Shown one piece after another: positions 11,693 to 24,759 of a stretch of DNA of 64,000 nucleotides (positions are counted from its first letter, which is position 1; each line of letters starts with the position of its first letter). The notes beneath the pieces were generated by a model that saw only the letters and a program-made list of their open reading frames with translations, did not search any database and was not told the DNA's origin. The stretch is from positions 108,675,001 to 108,739,000 of the forward strand of contig CM032231.1 in assembly GCA_019009955.1 (NCBI GenBank). Direction: 5' to 3'. The position numbers were made by a program, and so were the translations under genes. This DNA comes from Riptortus pedestris. Taxonomy: Eukaryota > Arthropoda > Insecta > Hemiptera > Alydidae.

Positions 11693-12261
11693 AGCCTAAG
11701 TTGCAAAAAATTCCGTCACGCAGGCGCTGCGTAAACTAAGCAGATTTCCCACGTGAAGTTTTACAATAGAGAAATCTGCCTAATAACAACTGTAGTAGTA
11801 AGAAACCTCTAAACCTAAAACATTATTTAGGGCGTAATAACCCAGTAGTTTCTAGCCCCAAAAAACAGTTAACCTAACCTCTATACCTATTCACGAGGGA
11901 CGAATAGTTATGGAAACGGCCACCAGAGCTCTCGGCGGAAAGTCCGAACATAGCCTACTGGTGACCACACGCAGAATACAAATGCAAATATCTCGGTTAA
12001 TATTCAAGATAGAGAATAAGTGTATATAACAATATTTATAGTAAATTTAATTTTCAATAAGATTGATTCTGTACAATCTTTCGATCCGACGTATAGTAAC
12101 GGAGGTATTTCGAATTTTCGAAAATCCTCCCCTCTAAACCCCCCCTCCCACTGGTCCGATTTCAGCCGTTAACGAACTTGATCTTTCTTTTTACATAAAA
12201 CGCTTAAATATGAAGTTTGGTAAGGATCAAACAAAAATTGCGACCGCTAGAGCGGTAACAG

Positions 12262-12328
<67 letters not shown>

Positions 12329-12500
12329 TAGATAGATAGATATATATATATACAGTTTTGAACGGACCTCATTTTCGTCATCTACTAGGTAGGATCGATG
12401 GACATTTGAAGAAAAATGTCGAAAATTCCGTCATGATTACAACCTCAATAGCTGATTTCCCTTAAGGGAAATCTGCTAAAAGTGGACGTTAATAATAATA
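11693..12500 (+). mobile_element. SINE 3' end, split by an H insertion
   Basis: 'agcctaagttgcaaaaa' at 11693-11710 and 'agtggacgttaataataata' at 12481-12500 are contiguous in every other SINE copy. Here they are separated by the H copy 11711-12479. The SINE is 5'-truncated. Confidence 0.85.
11711..12479 (+). mobile_element. H family copy, full length, inserted in a SINE
   Basis: Runs from TTCCGTCACGCAGGCGCTGC to GGGAAATCTGCTAA. It carries the subterminal AGCAGATTTCCC, a (TA)n tract with GATA variants at 12265-12350, and the perfect palindrome GATTTCCCTTAAGGGAAATC. The host SINE shows the insertion went into its A5 run ('gcaaaaagtgg'). Confidence 0.9.
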
Positions 12501-12968
12501 TAATTGCCAATATACCCTTTAATAATAATGTTCTTGTGTAAAATAATGTCATTAGTTAATTAATATTTTTTAAAAATAGAGTACGTATATATTAACGGAA
12601 ATTTCACCTTTCACTGTAAATAATTTTAAACCAAGTCTAACAGAAAACCAAAACAAAAAAATGAAACTGATAAATGAACATTCGCTCAACAAAACTTTTG
12701 TTTTAAATAGGTTAGGCGCGTGTTCAAGCCGCTCGGAAGTTTAATTAAAACTTTTTATCTATACAATGCTTTTCGAATTTGATAAATGGCTTTACTTTTC
12801 AATCATTCATATAGAGATAGATGGGAACCAGTCAATCGATTTTATGTGGTTCATATTCCTGGAATTTAGTAATGGAGTCTGTAGAAAAAGGTCAATGTTT
12901 TACTTTTTTTATTGTAGAGGGAGAAAGAGTGCTAAGATTTTAGCATGCAGCAAGACATAAGTTCGTCA
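12501..12968. other. No gene recognised
   Basis: A 64-codon frame at 12766-12960 has no recognisable motif; it stops just before the satellite. Confidence 0.5.
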
Positions 12969-15900
12969 ACAGGAATAGCTCTTACAGTGTCAAGAATGTA
13001 TTGTCGGTCATTACATAGGTCTTTTCTTTATGTTGATTTAGGTTGTTCTGAAGGTAGAGCTCTCATAGTGTAAAACATGTATTGTGTTGTATTACAGAGA
13101 TATTTTCTATATATTTATTTAGGTTGATCTACAGGAATAGCTCTCACAGTGTCAAGAATGTATTTTAGGTCATTACATAGGTCTTTTCTTTACATATATC
13201 TGCAGGAATAGCTCTCACAGTGTCAAGAATGTATTGTCGGTCATTGCATAGGTCTTTTCTTTACTTTGATTTAGGTTGATCTACAGGAATAGCTCTCACA
13301 GTGTCAAGAATGTATTGTCGGTCATTACATAGGTCTTTTCTTTACATATATCTGCAGGAATAGCTCTCACAGTGTCAAGAATGTATTGTCGGTCATTACA
13401 TAGGTCTTTTCTTTACATTTAGGTTGATCTACAGGAATAGCTCTCACAGTGTCAAGAATGTATTGTAGGTCATTACATAGGTCTTTTCTTTATATTGATT
13501 TAGGTTGTTCTACAGGAATAGCTCTTACAGTGTCAAGAATGTATTGTCGGTCATTACATAGGTCTTTTCTTTATACTGATTTAGGTTGTTCTACAGGAAT
13601 AGCTCTTACAGTGTAAAACATGATTGTGTTGTATTACAGAGATATTTTCTATATATTTATTTAGGTTGATCTACAGGAATAGCTCTCACAGTGTCAAGAA
13701 TGTATTGTCGGTCATTACATAGGTCTTTTCTTTACATATATCTGCAGGAATAGCTCTCACAGTGTCAAGAATGTATTGTCGGTCATTACATAGGCCTTTT
13801 CTTTACTTTGATTTAGGTTCTGCAGGAATAGCTCTCACAGTGTCAAGAATGTATTGTCGGTCATTACATAGGTCTTTTCTTTACATTTATCTGCAGGAAT
13901 AGCTCTCACAGTGTCAAGAATGTATTGTCGGTCATTACATAGGTCTTTTCTTTACATTTATCTGCAGGAATAGCACTCACAGTGTCAAGAATGTATTGTC
14001 GGTCATTACATAGGTCTTTTCTTTATACTGATTTAGGTTGTTCTGAAGGTAGAGCTCTCACAGTGTAAAACATGTATTGTGGTGTATTGCAGAGATATTT
14101 TCTTTATAGTGATTTAGGTTGTTCTGAAGGAAGAGCTCTCACAGTGTCAAGAATGTATTGTCGATCATTACAGAGGTCTTTTCTTTACTTTTATTTAGGT
14201 TGATCTGAAGGAATAGCTCTCAGAGTGTCAAGAATGTATTGTCGGTCATTACATAGGTCTTTTCTTTACATATATCTGCAGGAATAGCTCTCACAGTGTC
14301 AAGAATGTATTGTCGGTCATTACATAGGTCTTTTCTTTACATATATCTGCAGGAATAGCTCTCAGAGTGTCAAGAATGTATTGTCGTTCATTACATAGGT
14401 CTTTTCTTTACATATATCTGCAGGAATAGCTCTCACAGTGTCAAGAATGTATTGTCGGTCATTACATAGGTCTTTTCTTTACATATATCCGCAGGAATAG
14501 CTCTCACAGTGTCAAGAATGTATTGTCGGTCATTACATAGGTCTTTTCTTTATACTGATTTAGGTTGTTCTGAAGGTAGAGCTCTCACAGTGTAAAACAT
14601 GTATTGTGTTGTATTACAGAGATATTTTCTTTATATTTATTTAGGTTGATCTACAGTAATAGCTCTTACAGTGTCAAGAATGTATTGTCGGTCATTACAT
14701 AGGTCTTTTCTTTACATATATCTGCAGGAATAGCTCTCACAGTGTCAAGAATGTATTGTCGGTCATTACATAGGTCTTTTCTTTACATATATCTGCAGGA
14801 ATAGCTCTCAGAGTGTCAAGAATGTATTGTCGGTCATTACATAGGTCTTTTCTTTACATATATCTGCAGGAATAGCTCTCACAGTGTCAAGAATGTATTG
14901 TCGGTCATTACATAGGTCTTTTCTTTACATATATCCGCAGGAATAGCTCTCACAGTGTCAAGAATGTATTGTCGGTCATTACATAGGTCTTTTCTTTATA
15001 CTGATTTAGGTTGTTCTGAAGGTAGAGCTCTCACAGTGTAAAACATGTATTGTGGTGTATTACAGAGATATTTTCTTTATATTTATTAAGGTTGATCTAC
15101 AGGAATAGCTCTCAGAGTGTCAAGAATGTATTGTCGGTCATTACATAGGTCTTTTCTTTACATATATCTGCAGGAATAGCTCTCACAGTGTCAAGAATGT
15201 ATTGTCGGTCATTGCATAGGCCTTTTCTTTACTTTGATTTAGGTTGATCTACGGGAATAGCTCTCACAGTGTCAAGAATGTATTGTCGGTCATTACATAG
15301 GCCATTTCTTTACTTTGATTTAGGTTGATCTGCAGGAATAGCTCTCACAGTGTCAAGAATGTATTGTCGGTCATTACATAGGTCTTTTCTTTACATATAT
15401 CTGCAGGAATAGCTCTCACAGTGTCAAGAATGTATTGTCGGTCATTACATTGGTCTTTTCTTTATTCTGATTTAGGTTGTTCTGAAGGTAGAGCTCTCAC
15501 AGTGTAAAACATGTATTGTGTTGTATTACAGAGATATTTTCTTTATTTTTATTTAGGTTGATCTACAGTAATAGCTCTTACAGTGTCAAGAATGTATTGT
15601 CGGTCATTACATAGGTCTTTTCTTTACATATATCTGCAGGAATAGCTCTCACAGTGTCAAGAATGTATTGTCGGTCATTACATAGGTCTTTTCTTTACAT
15701 ATATCTGCAGGAATAGCTCTCAGAGTGTCAAGAATGTATTGTCGGTCATTACATAGGTCTTTTCTTTACATATATCTGCAGGAATAGCTCTCACAGTCTC
15801 AAGAATGTATTGTCGGTCATTACATAGGTCTTTTCTTTACATATATCCGCAGGAATAGCTCTCACAGTGTCAAGAATGTATTGTCGGTCATTACATAGGT

Positions 15901-18636
15901 CTTTTCTTTATACTGATTTAGGTTGTTCTGAAGGTAGAGCTCTCACAGTGTAAAACATGTATTGTGGTGTATTACAGAGATATTTTCTTTATATTTATTA
16001 AGGTTGATCTACAGGAATAGCTCTCAGAGTGTCAAGAATGTATTGTCGGTCATTACATAGGTCTTTTCTTTACATATATCTGCAGGAATAGCTCTCACAG
16101 TGTCAAGAATGTATTGTCGGTCATTGCATAGGCCTTTTCTTTACTTTGATTTAGGTTGATCTACGGGAATAGCTCTCACAGTGTCAAGAATGTATTGTCG
16201 GTCATTACATAGGCCATTTCTTTACTTTGATTTAGGTTGATCTGCAGGAATAGCTCTCACAGTGTCAAGAATGTATTGTCGGTCATTACATAGGTCTTTT
16301 CTTTACATATATCTGCAGGAATAGCTCTCACAGTGTCAAGAATGTATTGTCGGTCATTACATAGGTCTTTTCTTTATACTGATTTAGGTTGTTCTGAAGG
16401 TAGAGCTCTCACAGTGTAAAACATATATTGTGGTGTATTGCAGAGATATTTTCTTTATACTGATTTAGGTTGTTCTGAAGGTAGAGCTCTCACAGTGTAA
16501 AACATGTATTGTGGTGTATTACAGAGATATTTTCTTTATATTTATTTAGGTTGATCTACAGGAATAGCTCTCAGAGTGTCAAGAATGTATTGTCGGTCAT
16601 TACATAGGTCTTTTCTTTACATATATCTGCAGGAATAGCTCTCACAGTGTCAAGAATGTATTGTCGGTCATTACATAGGTCTTTTCTTTACATATATCTG
16701 CAGGAATAGCTCTCAGAGTGTCAAGAATGTATTGTCGTTCATTACATAGGTCTTTTCTTTACATATATCTGCAGGAATAGCTCTCACAGTGTCAAGAATG
16801 TATTGTCGGTCATTACATAGGTCTTTTCTTTACATATATCCGCAGGAATAGCTCTCACAGTGTCAAGAATGTATTGTCGGTCATTACATAGGTCTTTTCT
16901 TTATACTGATTTAGGTTGTTCTGAAGGTAGAGCTCTCACAGTGTAAAACATGTATTGTGGTGTATTACAGAGATATTTTCTTTATATTTATTAAGGTTGA
17001 TCTACAGGAATAGCTCTCAGAGTGTCAAGAATGTATTGTCGGTCATTACATAGGTCTTTTCTTTACATATATCTGCAGGAATAGCTCTCACAGTGTCAAG
17101 AATGTATTGTCGGTCATTGCATAGGCCTTTTCTTTACTTTGATTTAGGTTGATCTACGGGAATAGCTCTCACAGTGTCAAGAATGTATTGTCGGTCATTA
17201 CATAGGCCATTTCTTTACTTTGATTTAGGTTGATCTGCAGGAATAGCTCTCACAGTGTCAAGAATGTATTGTCGGTCATTACATAGGTCTTTTCTTTACA
17301 TATATCTGCAGGAATAGCTCTCACAGTGTCAAGAATGTATTGTCGGTCATTACATAGGTCTTTTCTTTATACTGATTTAGGTTGTTCTGAAGGTAGAGCT
17401 CTCACAGTGTAAAACATGTATTGTGGTGTATTACAGAGATATTTTCTTTATATTTATTTAGGTTGATCTACAGGAATAGCTCTCAGAGTGTCAAGAATGT
17501 ATTGTCGGTCATTACATAGGTCTTTTCTTTACATATATCTGCAGGAATAGCTCTCACAGTGTCAAGAATGTATTGTCGGTCATTACATAGGTCTTTTCTT
17601 TACATATATCTGCAGGAATAGCTCTCACAGTCTCAAGAATGTATTGTCGGTCATTACATAGGTCTTTTCTTTACATATATCCGCAGGAATAGCTCTCACA
17701 GTGTCAAGAATGTATTGTCGGTCATTACATAGGTCTTTTCTTTAGAGGGAGTTAGGGTGTTCTGAAGGTAGAGCTCTCACAGTGTAAAATATGTATTGTG
17801 GTGTATTACAGAGATATTTTCTTTATATTTATTTAGGTTGATCTACAGGAATAGCTCTCAGAGTGTCAAGAATGTATTGTCGGTCATTACATAGGTCTTT
17901 TCTTTACATATATCTGCAGGAATAGCTCTCACAGTGTCAAGAATGTATTGTCGGTCATTGCATAGACCTTTTCTTTACTTTGATTTATTTAGGTTGATCT
18001 ACGGGAATAGCTCTCACAGTGTCAAGAATGTATTGTCGGTCATTACATAGGCCATTTCTTTACTTTGATTTAGGTTGATCTGCAGGAATAGCTCTCACAG
18101 TGTCAAGAATGTATTGTCGGTCATTACATAGGCCTTTTCTTTACTTTGATTTAGGTTGATCTGCAGGAATAGCTCTCACAGTGTCAAGAATGTATTGTCG
18201 GTCATTACATAGGCCTTTTCTTTATATTGATTTAGGTTGATCTACAGGAATAGCTCTCACAGTGTAAGGAATGTATTGTGGTGTATTACAGAGATATTTT
18301 CTTTATATTGATTTAGGCTGATCTACAGGAATAGCTCTCACAGTGTCAAGAATGTATTGTCGATCATTACATAGGTCTTTTCTTTACTTTGATTTAGGTT
18401 GATCTGAATGAATAGCTCTCACATTGTCTTTGAGTGTATTGTCGGTCATTACATTGGTCTTTTCTTTACATTGGTTTAGGTTGTTCTGCAGGAAGAGCCC
18501 TCACAGTGTAAAGAATGTATTGTCGGTCATTACATAGGTCTTTTCTTTAGATTGATTTAGGTTGACCTGAATGAACAGCTTTCACAGTGTCTCAAGAGAT
18601 TTTATTGTCCTTCATTACAGAGATAATTTCTTATAG
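12969..18636. repeat. 5.7-kb satellite, ~71/81-bp units with higher-order repeats
   Basis: Roughly 75 tandem units. Type A (~71 bp) is built on GGAATAGCTCTCACAGTGTC, 'aagaatgtattgtcggtc' and 'attacataggtcttttcttt', ending 'acatatatctgc'. Type B (~80 bp) ends 'actttgatttaggttgatct'. Type C (~81 bp) has GTGTAAAACATGTATTGTG and 'attacagagatattttc'. Types recur in a fixed order: rare variants such as 'ctacagtaatagctcttac' (14651 and 15563) and 'ctacgggaatagc' (15249 and 16161) are 912 bp apart, revealing a higher-order repeat. Edge units at 13000-14100 and 18240-18636 are the most diverged. No ORF of note; no spacer-like unique sequence. Confidence 0.95.
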
Positions 18637-19517
18637 CTTCAATAAATACTCTGTGAGGGATTTGCATCTTTTTACACGATGCCTAACCCGCATCTCGCAG
18701 CCAATTCATATTCATCCCTTTCCTTAATTCACAAAGGCTCTGAACCTTAGCTCACGTCATTTCTTCCTCAAACTCATGATGTTTGGTTATACTATTTTAG
18801 TTGTTTTCTTAGTATTCTATAGACATTAGGGCTTTCCGGGCACTTATCTATTCAATCACATCAAAATTCTTAACATTTCCTAGGAATAATTTAAATGATT
18901 TCTTTTCTAACGTCCCTTCCCTCCCAGTTTCTCCGGTCGCCATCAAGACATTAAATAAATTAATGTAATGAATGGAAATTCGTCTAAGTTGCATAATGTT
19001 TCCATAAGTATATTTTATTCTGAAAATTAGAACATTTTAAATTTTTAAACTTGTATAAAAGACAAAACCAAGTTCATGAAGTTATTCATATAAGAGATTT
19101 TGAAAACTGGCTTACTGCCTTTATCTATTAAAAAGGTTTTATTATCTACTCAAAGTCCAGGGAAATATGAGCATTTTAGGTTTCAAGGATAAACGTTATA
19201 GAGGTATTTTTTTAAGGACATTTCCAAATTTTAAATTGTTCTTATTGCATTATTTCATTTACTGCTTTGTATTGTAATGGTGTAGATTTATTGCAATCCA
19301 CTGCTTTGGTCATTATTGTCCAGACTAAAAAGGATATACTTATATTCTCTAACACATTCTAGAAAAATTAAGAAGATATAATTATAATACAAAAACAAGT
19401 TATTTTTTAGCAGGCGCAGCATTGTCTTATGCTATCTTGAATACTTAACTTAATACAACTTCTTGCCAGGAGTTATAAAACAGGAATATATTTTATCTTC
19501 GGTTTTTTGAGGCCATT
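18637..19517. other. No gene recognised
   Basis: AT-rich DNA after the satellite; no coding frame or known repeat. Confidence 0.5.
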
Positions 19518-20348
19518 TTAGCAGATTTCCCTTAGGGAAAATCAGCTATTGAGCTCGTACTCATGGCGCGATTTTCGAAAAATTTATTGAAATAACCATT
19601 GATCCAACACGAAAATGAGGTCCGTTTAAAATTATGTACGAGTGTATGTATATATATATTTGACTGTTGACGCTCTAGCGGCCACAAGTTATGGTTGATC
19701 GGTATCAAACTCGATATTTAACCGTTTTATGTAAGAAGAAAGATCATGGCTGAATGGCTGAAATCGGACGAGTGGGAGGGTAGGGGTCAGAGGGGAAGAT
19801 TTTGAAAATTCGAAATATCTCCGTTGTACGTCGGATCAAAAAATTGAATAGAACCAATCTTATTGTAATTAAAATGTACTATACTTATAGTTATATACAT
19901 TTATGGACTGTCTTGAATATTACTCTGTTATACAATAAACCACATTATTCGAAGCTGAAATACCAAATATTGTTTTCAAGATACCTTTATTATACCAGAT
20001 ACCTGCAAATATATTCTGGTGCCCCCGCCGTTTTAAGTTCTTGGACTACTAAAATTTGATTGATTGAGATACAATTTATTCTGATTCATTATAATTTACT
20101 GTAGTATAAGTAGGAAATAGTTTTCAATTAAGTTTATATATTATATTCTGATATATTTCAGTAATTGTTTTTCTTTCCAGTTGAGAGGTAAACAAACAGG
20201 TCTTTGTTTACATTTCAGATGGGAAGGGAAAGATCTCTTATTACAGCTTGTATTTATTCACGGTTCTGTTGTGATACCAGTATGTAGATTTATCTATTGT
20301 TAAACTTCACCAGGGAAATCTGCTTAGTTCAGCCCCTGCGTGACGGAC
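19518..20348 (-). mobile_element. H family copy, full length
   Basis: Begins TTAGCAGATTTCCC at the palindrome end and finishes 'cccctgcgtgacggac'. Short TA tract at 19647-19660. Long-subfamily interior as in 40253-41150. Confidence 0.9.
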
Positions 20349-20879
20349 TTTTTAAATTTTAGCAGTTCAATATTGAAATTCTATTATCGTTGTTTCTCTT
20401 TGTCGTTATACTGCTATGTTTGGGAATCGTATTATGATGGACTGGAAGCGACTAAAGGCTTTGCAATAAAACTTTTAAAGGACTGAAGTAGCACAATTTA
20501 TCCATAAATCGATTGTCCTTCAATTCCCTGCATAAAACATCCGCACTAAATGAACCTTTGTAATGAAAGTCAAATTACAAAGTCCGTAACGCGGGGACGC
20601 TAATTTTCCACTTCGCGTTTGACGTGCACCCTCCAATTAGGCCTTTCGCTATTTTCCTTTTATCTTCCAATCCATGTTAAAATCATTCATTAAGTTACGT
20701 ATATTAATGCATGCAATTTGATGGAGTTAGGGGGCCGTTAATTGGTCGAATGGTAACAACAAAATCCGCACAATGCATCTGAATTCATAAAGACTTACAT
20801 GATATAAAGTTTTTATTTATCATATTTATAAGAATTTTTTTTTTTGGTATATCAGTTTGTATTGTAAACGTGAGTTTTC
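20349..20879. other. No gene; possible H scrap
   Basis: Only 'aaagtccgtaacgcggggac' at about 20579-20598 recalls the H start; the rest is unassigned. Confidence 0.4.
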
Positions 20880-21570
20880 TAGCAATCAATATATTTTTAT
20901 ATATCTCTTAATCTATATCTTTCAATCTAGCTATTTATTTGTATATACCGGTTAATCTATATCTGTCAAAATAACAATATAACTATACATTTGTTTATCA
21001 TTATTTATAAATTTGTTAATTAGCTATATATTTGATATATATGTCTATCTATATCTTTCAATATATCGATGTAACTATATATTTTTATAAATCTGTCAAT
21101 CTATCAATCAAGGAATTTATTTGTGTAAACCTGTTTATCTATATCTGTTAATCTAACCATCTAGCAATCAATATATTTGTATATATCTTTTAATCTATAT
21201 CTTTCAATCTAGCTATTTATTAGTATATACCTGCTAATCTATATCTGTCAAAATAACAATCTAGCTATATATTTCTGTATATTTGTTTATCATTATTTAT
21301 AAATTTTTTAATTAGCTATATATCTGATACATATTTCTATCTATATCTTTCAATATATCAATGTAACTATATATTTTTATAAATCTGTTAATCTAGTTAC
21401 ATCTGTCAATCTATCAATCAACCAATTTATTTGTGTTAACCTGTTTATCTATATCTGTTAATCTAACCATCTAGGAATCAATATATTTGTATATATCTTT
21501 TAATCTATATCTTTCAATCTAGCTATTTATTTGTATATACCTGATAATCTATATCTGTCAAAATCTAACA
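20880..21570. repeat. AT-rich tandem repeat, ~288-303-bp unit, ~2.4 copies
   Basis: 'aatcaatatattt' recurs at about 20885, 21173 and 21476, followed each time by the same order of blocks ('tctatatctttcaatctagc', 'ctgtcaaaataacaat'). Each unit is itself made of short 'tatatctgtcaatcta'-like subrepeats. Confidence 0.85.
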
Positions 21571-21639
21571 AACAGTTTATGCACCAATAAACTCTTAACA
21601 TTCATTGTGAAATGGAACATTCATTGTTATTGTTATTTT

Positions 21640-21661
21640 TTAATATATATACATATACATA

Positions 21662-21715
<54 letters not shown>
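21640..21715. repeat. (TA)n microsatellite
   Basis: Long TA run with flanking TACA/TATG variants. Confidence 0.95.
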
Positions 21716-21717
<2 letters not shown>

Positions 21718-21752
21718 AAACAGGAACGTCATCTTCCTAAAGTTCATTTTTG

Positions 21753-21930
21753 TTTATTATTATTTACGTCCACTTTATGCTGCTATGGCTAATCGGGATG
21801 GGTTATCTACAGGTAACCACCCTTTTCTAGCCAGGTTGGGCCTAAGGAGTTTATTTAATGAGTCCGTCACTAAATAAATGTCTACTGCCCAGGGCGGCAA
21901 TCGAACCCGCCACTCTAGGTTATGTACATT
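21753..21930 (-). mobile_element. SINE, 5'-truncated
   Basis: Reverse complement of the SINE tail and body, including the B box (GGCAATCGAACCCGCC on this strand). The A-box head is missing; it ends near 'ctaggttatg'. Confidence 0.85.
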
Positions 21931-23030
21931 TTTGGCAGCTCTAAAATAAAATGGTCACTGAAACAGCTCAAAAACAGGAATATAAGGAAAATGTTTTTTT
22001 TTTATTTTTTTTTTTTTTTTTTTTTATTTTATTTTTTTTTTTTTTATTTTAAACGGCCAAAACATTAGGTCTCTTCTACTTTATTCTTCATAAACAGATC
22101 TAGCTTCAAAGGTATTGTCCTGGTGATTCAAGCAATGTTTCTTTAATATATTATAAAAATACTGAAAATGGTTACTCATACTCTTGGTGTATTGTATTCA
22201 TAAGTTTGGAGGCGTAAAATTGTCTTAATTTATTTAATTTCCATTATTTGATAAATGAAAGGAAGGGGAAAACATACAGTATAAAAGTTAGGGTTTGCTG
22301 TAGTGCTTTTATTAGCGAAATTTTTGATGTCCGTACTAATATAATTTCATTACAATTCATTACAAAATGAAGTACTTTTGTCAATTCCAGAGCATATTTA
22401 TAGAAAATCAAAATGAAGCAAGTTTTACAAGTTTTTTAGCATTAATATGTGTTGAAAATAATTGGTAGAAATAGATGGAGAAATCTATTTACAAATACTA
22501 TTCATTTATTTAATATTAAAGACTAATTATAACATACGAGATAAAAATTATTGACAGCAAGAGTCAGTTGAACCGAACAAAATTAAAGCTACAGACAATG
22601 AAAATCCAATATTCAAACACGTGCAATAAAACACTCCACCACAACACACTCACCAGTCACAAGTTAATCGTTAATTAAAACAAATGCTTGACAATACGTC
22701 ACTGTCAACGTAACGTTGGACAGACATTCAAACACATTCATTAGAACCATGTTTGTTTACAATGAATGTCAACTGAGGTGAAAACGAGAGACAAAGTTGT
22801 TACTGACTCAGAAAACCTTGTAAAATGTATGTGTCTACATAATGGTACACCATGATTTATAATGCATAAAATAAACCGACCTCACCCAATTATCCAAACA
22901 ATGAAAAACAATATCTGTTATGCGACCTATATTGATTGATTTAATGCCAATTAATAACTCAATTACGTGATGCAGTCTATTTTTTTTTAGCTGACGAGAT
23001 GTTGTGAATTTTACTCATACCTAATTTTAT
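21931..23030. other. No gene recognised
   Basis: Contains a T-rich homopolymer at 21995-22050. Otherwise unassigned AT-rich DNA. Confidence 0.5.
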
Positions 23031-23269
23031 TTAACCCTCCAGAACTCGCGTCAAAATGAGTGGCCTGAGAAATCGCGCATGAGTATTTTACTCACACCAC
23101 CTATTTCCCTCAAAAAAAGTTGGTAAATGAAGTATTTTCAATAAAAAAAAATGTTTATTTATTATAAACATTAAATACTAATATAAAATAATAATATTAT
23201 TGGAAATTTATCGTACAGGTATCCTGTTTAGAAGAAACATTATGTCAAGCTACTTAAAAAGTTACCTAA

Positions 23270-23540
23270 CTAATTAAAGTTTTGTTCTCCACAAAATGAC
23301 AACAACAAAGGAATGTTCATTACAAACTGTTTTTCTACATATTCGGCAACTCTTTTTTGACTTTTTGTTTTTTCTCCTTGGACGATAGTTACAAAACTGC
23401 GAAGGAGTACTACTCGTAGAACCAGAACATGTCGTTGTTTCATTTTGTTTCTTTCTAAAAGAGGCATGTTGGTCATCTGTGAACAGTTGATCAGGAGATG
23501 TTTGATAAGTTCCAAAGAACCAAAAAAACAGTTTTTGGTA
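23270..23540 (-). pseudogene. piggyBac transposase C-terminal CRD relic, frameshifted
   Basis: In one minus-strand frame the sequence reads a basic linker (RPRRKNKKSKKS) then CRICRKTVCNEHS. This is the C-x2-C-x4-C-x2-H pattern of the piggyBac cysteine-rich domain, which binds terminal DNA at the end of the transposase. The final cysteine segment (SFCGEQNFN) is found only in the neighbouring frame, so there is a frameshift at about 23295-23310. The upstream DDD catalytic domain is missing. Confidence 0.75.
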
Positions 23541-23542
23541 AA

Positions 23543-24759
23543 TCACTCGCTTGATGAGAACAACTCTCGTATTAATAAAGATAAACGTTCCACCAGAACT
23601 CGCTTGATGAGAACAACTCTCGTATTAAAAAAAGATAAACGTTCCACCAGAACTCGCTTGATGAGAACAACTCTCGTATTAAAAAAAGATAAACGTTCCA
23701 CCAGAACTCGCTTTATGAGAACAACTCTCGTATTAAAAAAAGATAAACGTTCCACAAGAACTCGCTTGATGAGAACAACTCTCGTATTAAAAAAAGATAA
23801 ACGTTCCACCAGAACTCGCTTGATGAGAACAACTCTCGTATTAAAAAAAGATAAACGTTCCACCAGAACTCGCTTTATGAGAACAACTCTTGTATTAAAA
23901 AAAGATAAACGTTCCACAAGAACTCGCTTGATGAGAACAACTCTCGTATTAAAAAAAGATAAACGTTCCACCAGAATTCGATTGATGAGAACAACTCTCG
24001 TATTAAAAAAAGATAAGCGTTCCACCAGAACTCGCTTTATGAGAACAACTCTCGTATTAAAAAAAGATAAACGTTCCACAAGAACTCGCTTGATGAGAAC
24101 AACTCTCGTATTAAAAAAAGATAAACGTTCCACCAGAACTCGCTTGATGAGAACAACTCTCGTATTAAAAAAAGATAAACGTTCCACCAGAACTCGCTTG
24201 ATGAGAACAACTCTCGTATTAAAAAAAGATAAACGTTCCACCAGAACTCGCTTGATGAGAACAACTCTCGTATTAAAAAAAGATAAACGTTCCACCAGAA
24301 CTCGCTTGATGAGAACAACTCTCGTATTAAAAAAAGATAAACGTTCCACCAGAACTCGCTTGATGAGAACAACTCTCGTATTAAAAAAAGATAAACGTTC
24401 CACCAGAACTCGCTTTATGAGAACAACTCTCGTATTAAAAAAAGATAAACGTTCCACAAGAACTCGCTTGATGAGAACAACTCTCGTATTAAAAAAAGAT
24501 AAACGTTCCACCAGAACTCGCTTGATGAGAACAACTCTCGTATTAAAAAAAGATAAACGTTCCACCAGAACTCGCTTTATGAGAACAACTCTTGTATTAA
24601 AAAAAGATAAACGTTCCACAAGAACTCGCTTGATGAGAACAACTCTCGTATTAAAAAAAGATAAACGTTCCACCAGAATTCGTTTGATGAGAACAACTCT
24701 CGTATTAAAAAAAGATAAACGTTCCACCAGAACTCGCTTGATGAGAAAAACACTCACAA
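23543..24759. repeat. 54-bp tandem array (~22 copies) inside piggyBac
   Basis: Each unit begins AACTCGCTTGATGAGAAC and ends 'gataaacgttccaccag'. The period is exactly 54 bp (AACTCGC at 23597, 23651 and so on). Unit junctions contain CCAGAACTCGC, identical to bases 5-15 of the element's left TIR. Variant units with CTTTATGAG are always followed by a CCACAAG junction and lie at 23711, 23873, 24035, 24413 and 24575. These spacings are multiples of 162 bp (3 units), apart from one gap of 7 units. Because 54 is divisible by 3 and the unit has few stops, both strands stay open, giving 441- and 437-codon frames that I do not accept as genes. Confidence 0.95.

Noticed and set aside
12969..18636. CRISPR-like array
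   Set aside because: The units are contiguous ~71-81-bp satellite repeats without unique spacers, in a eukaryotic context.
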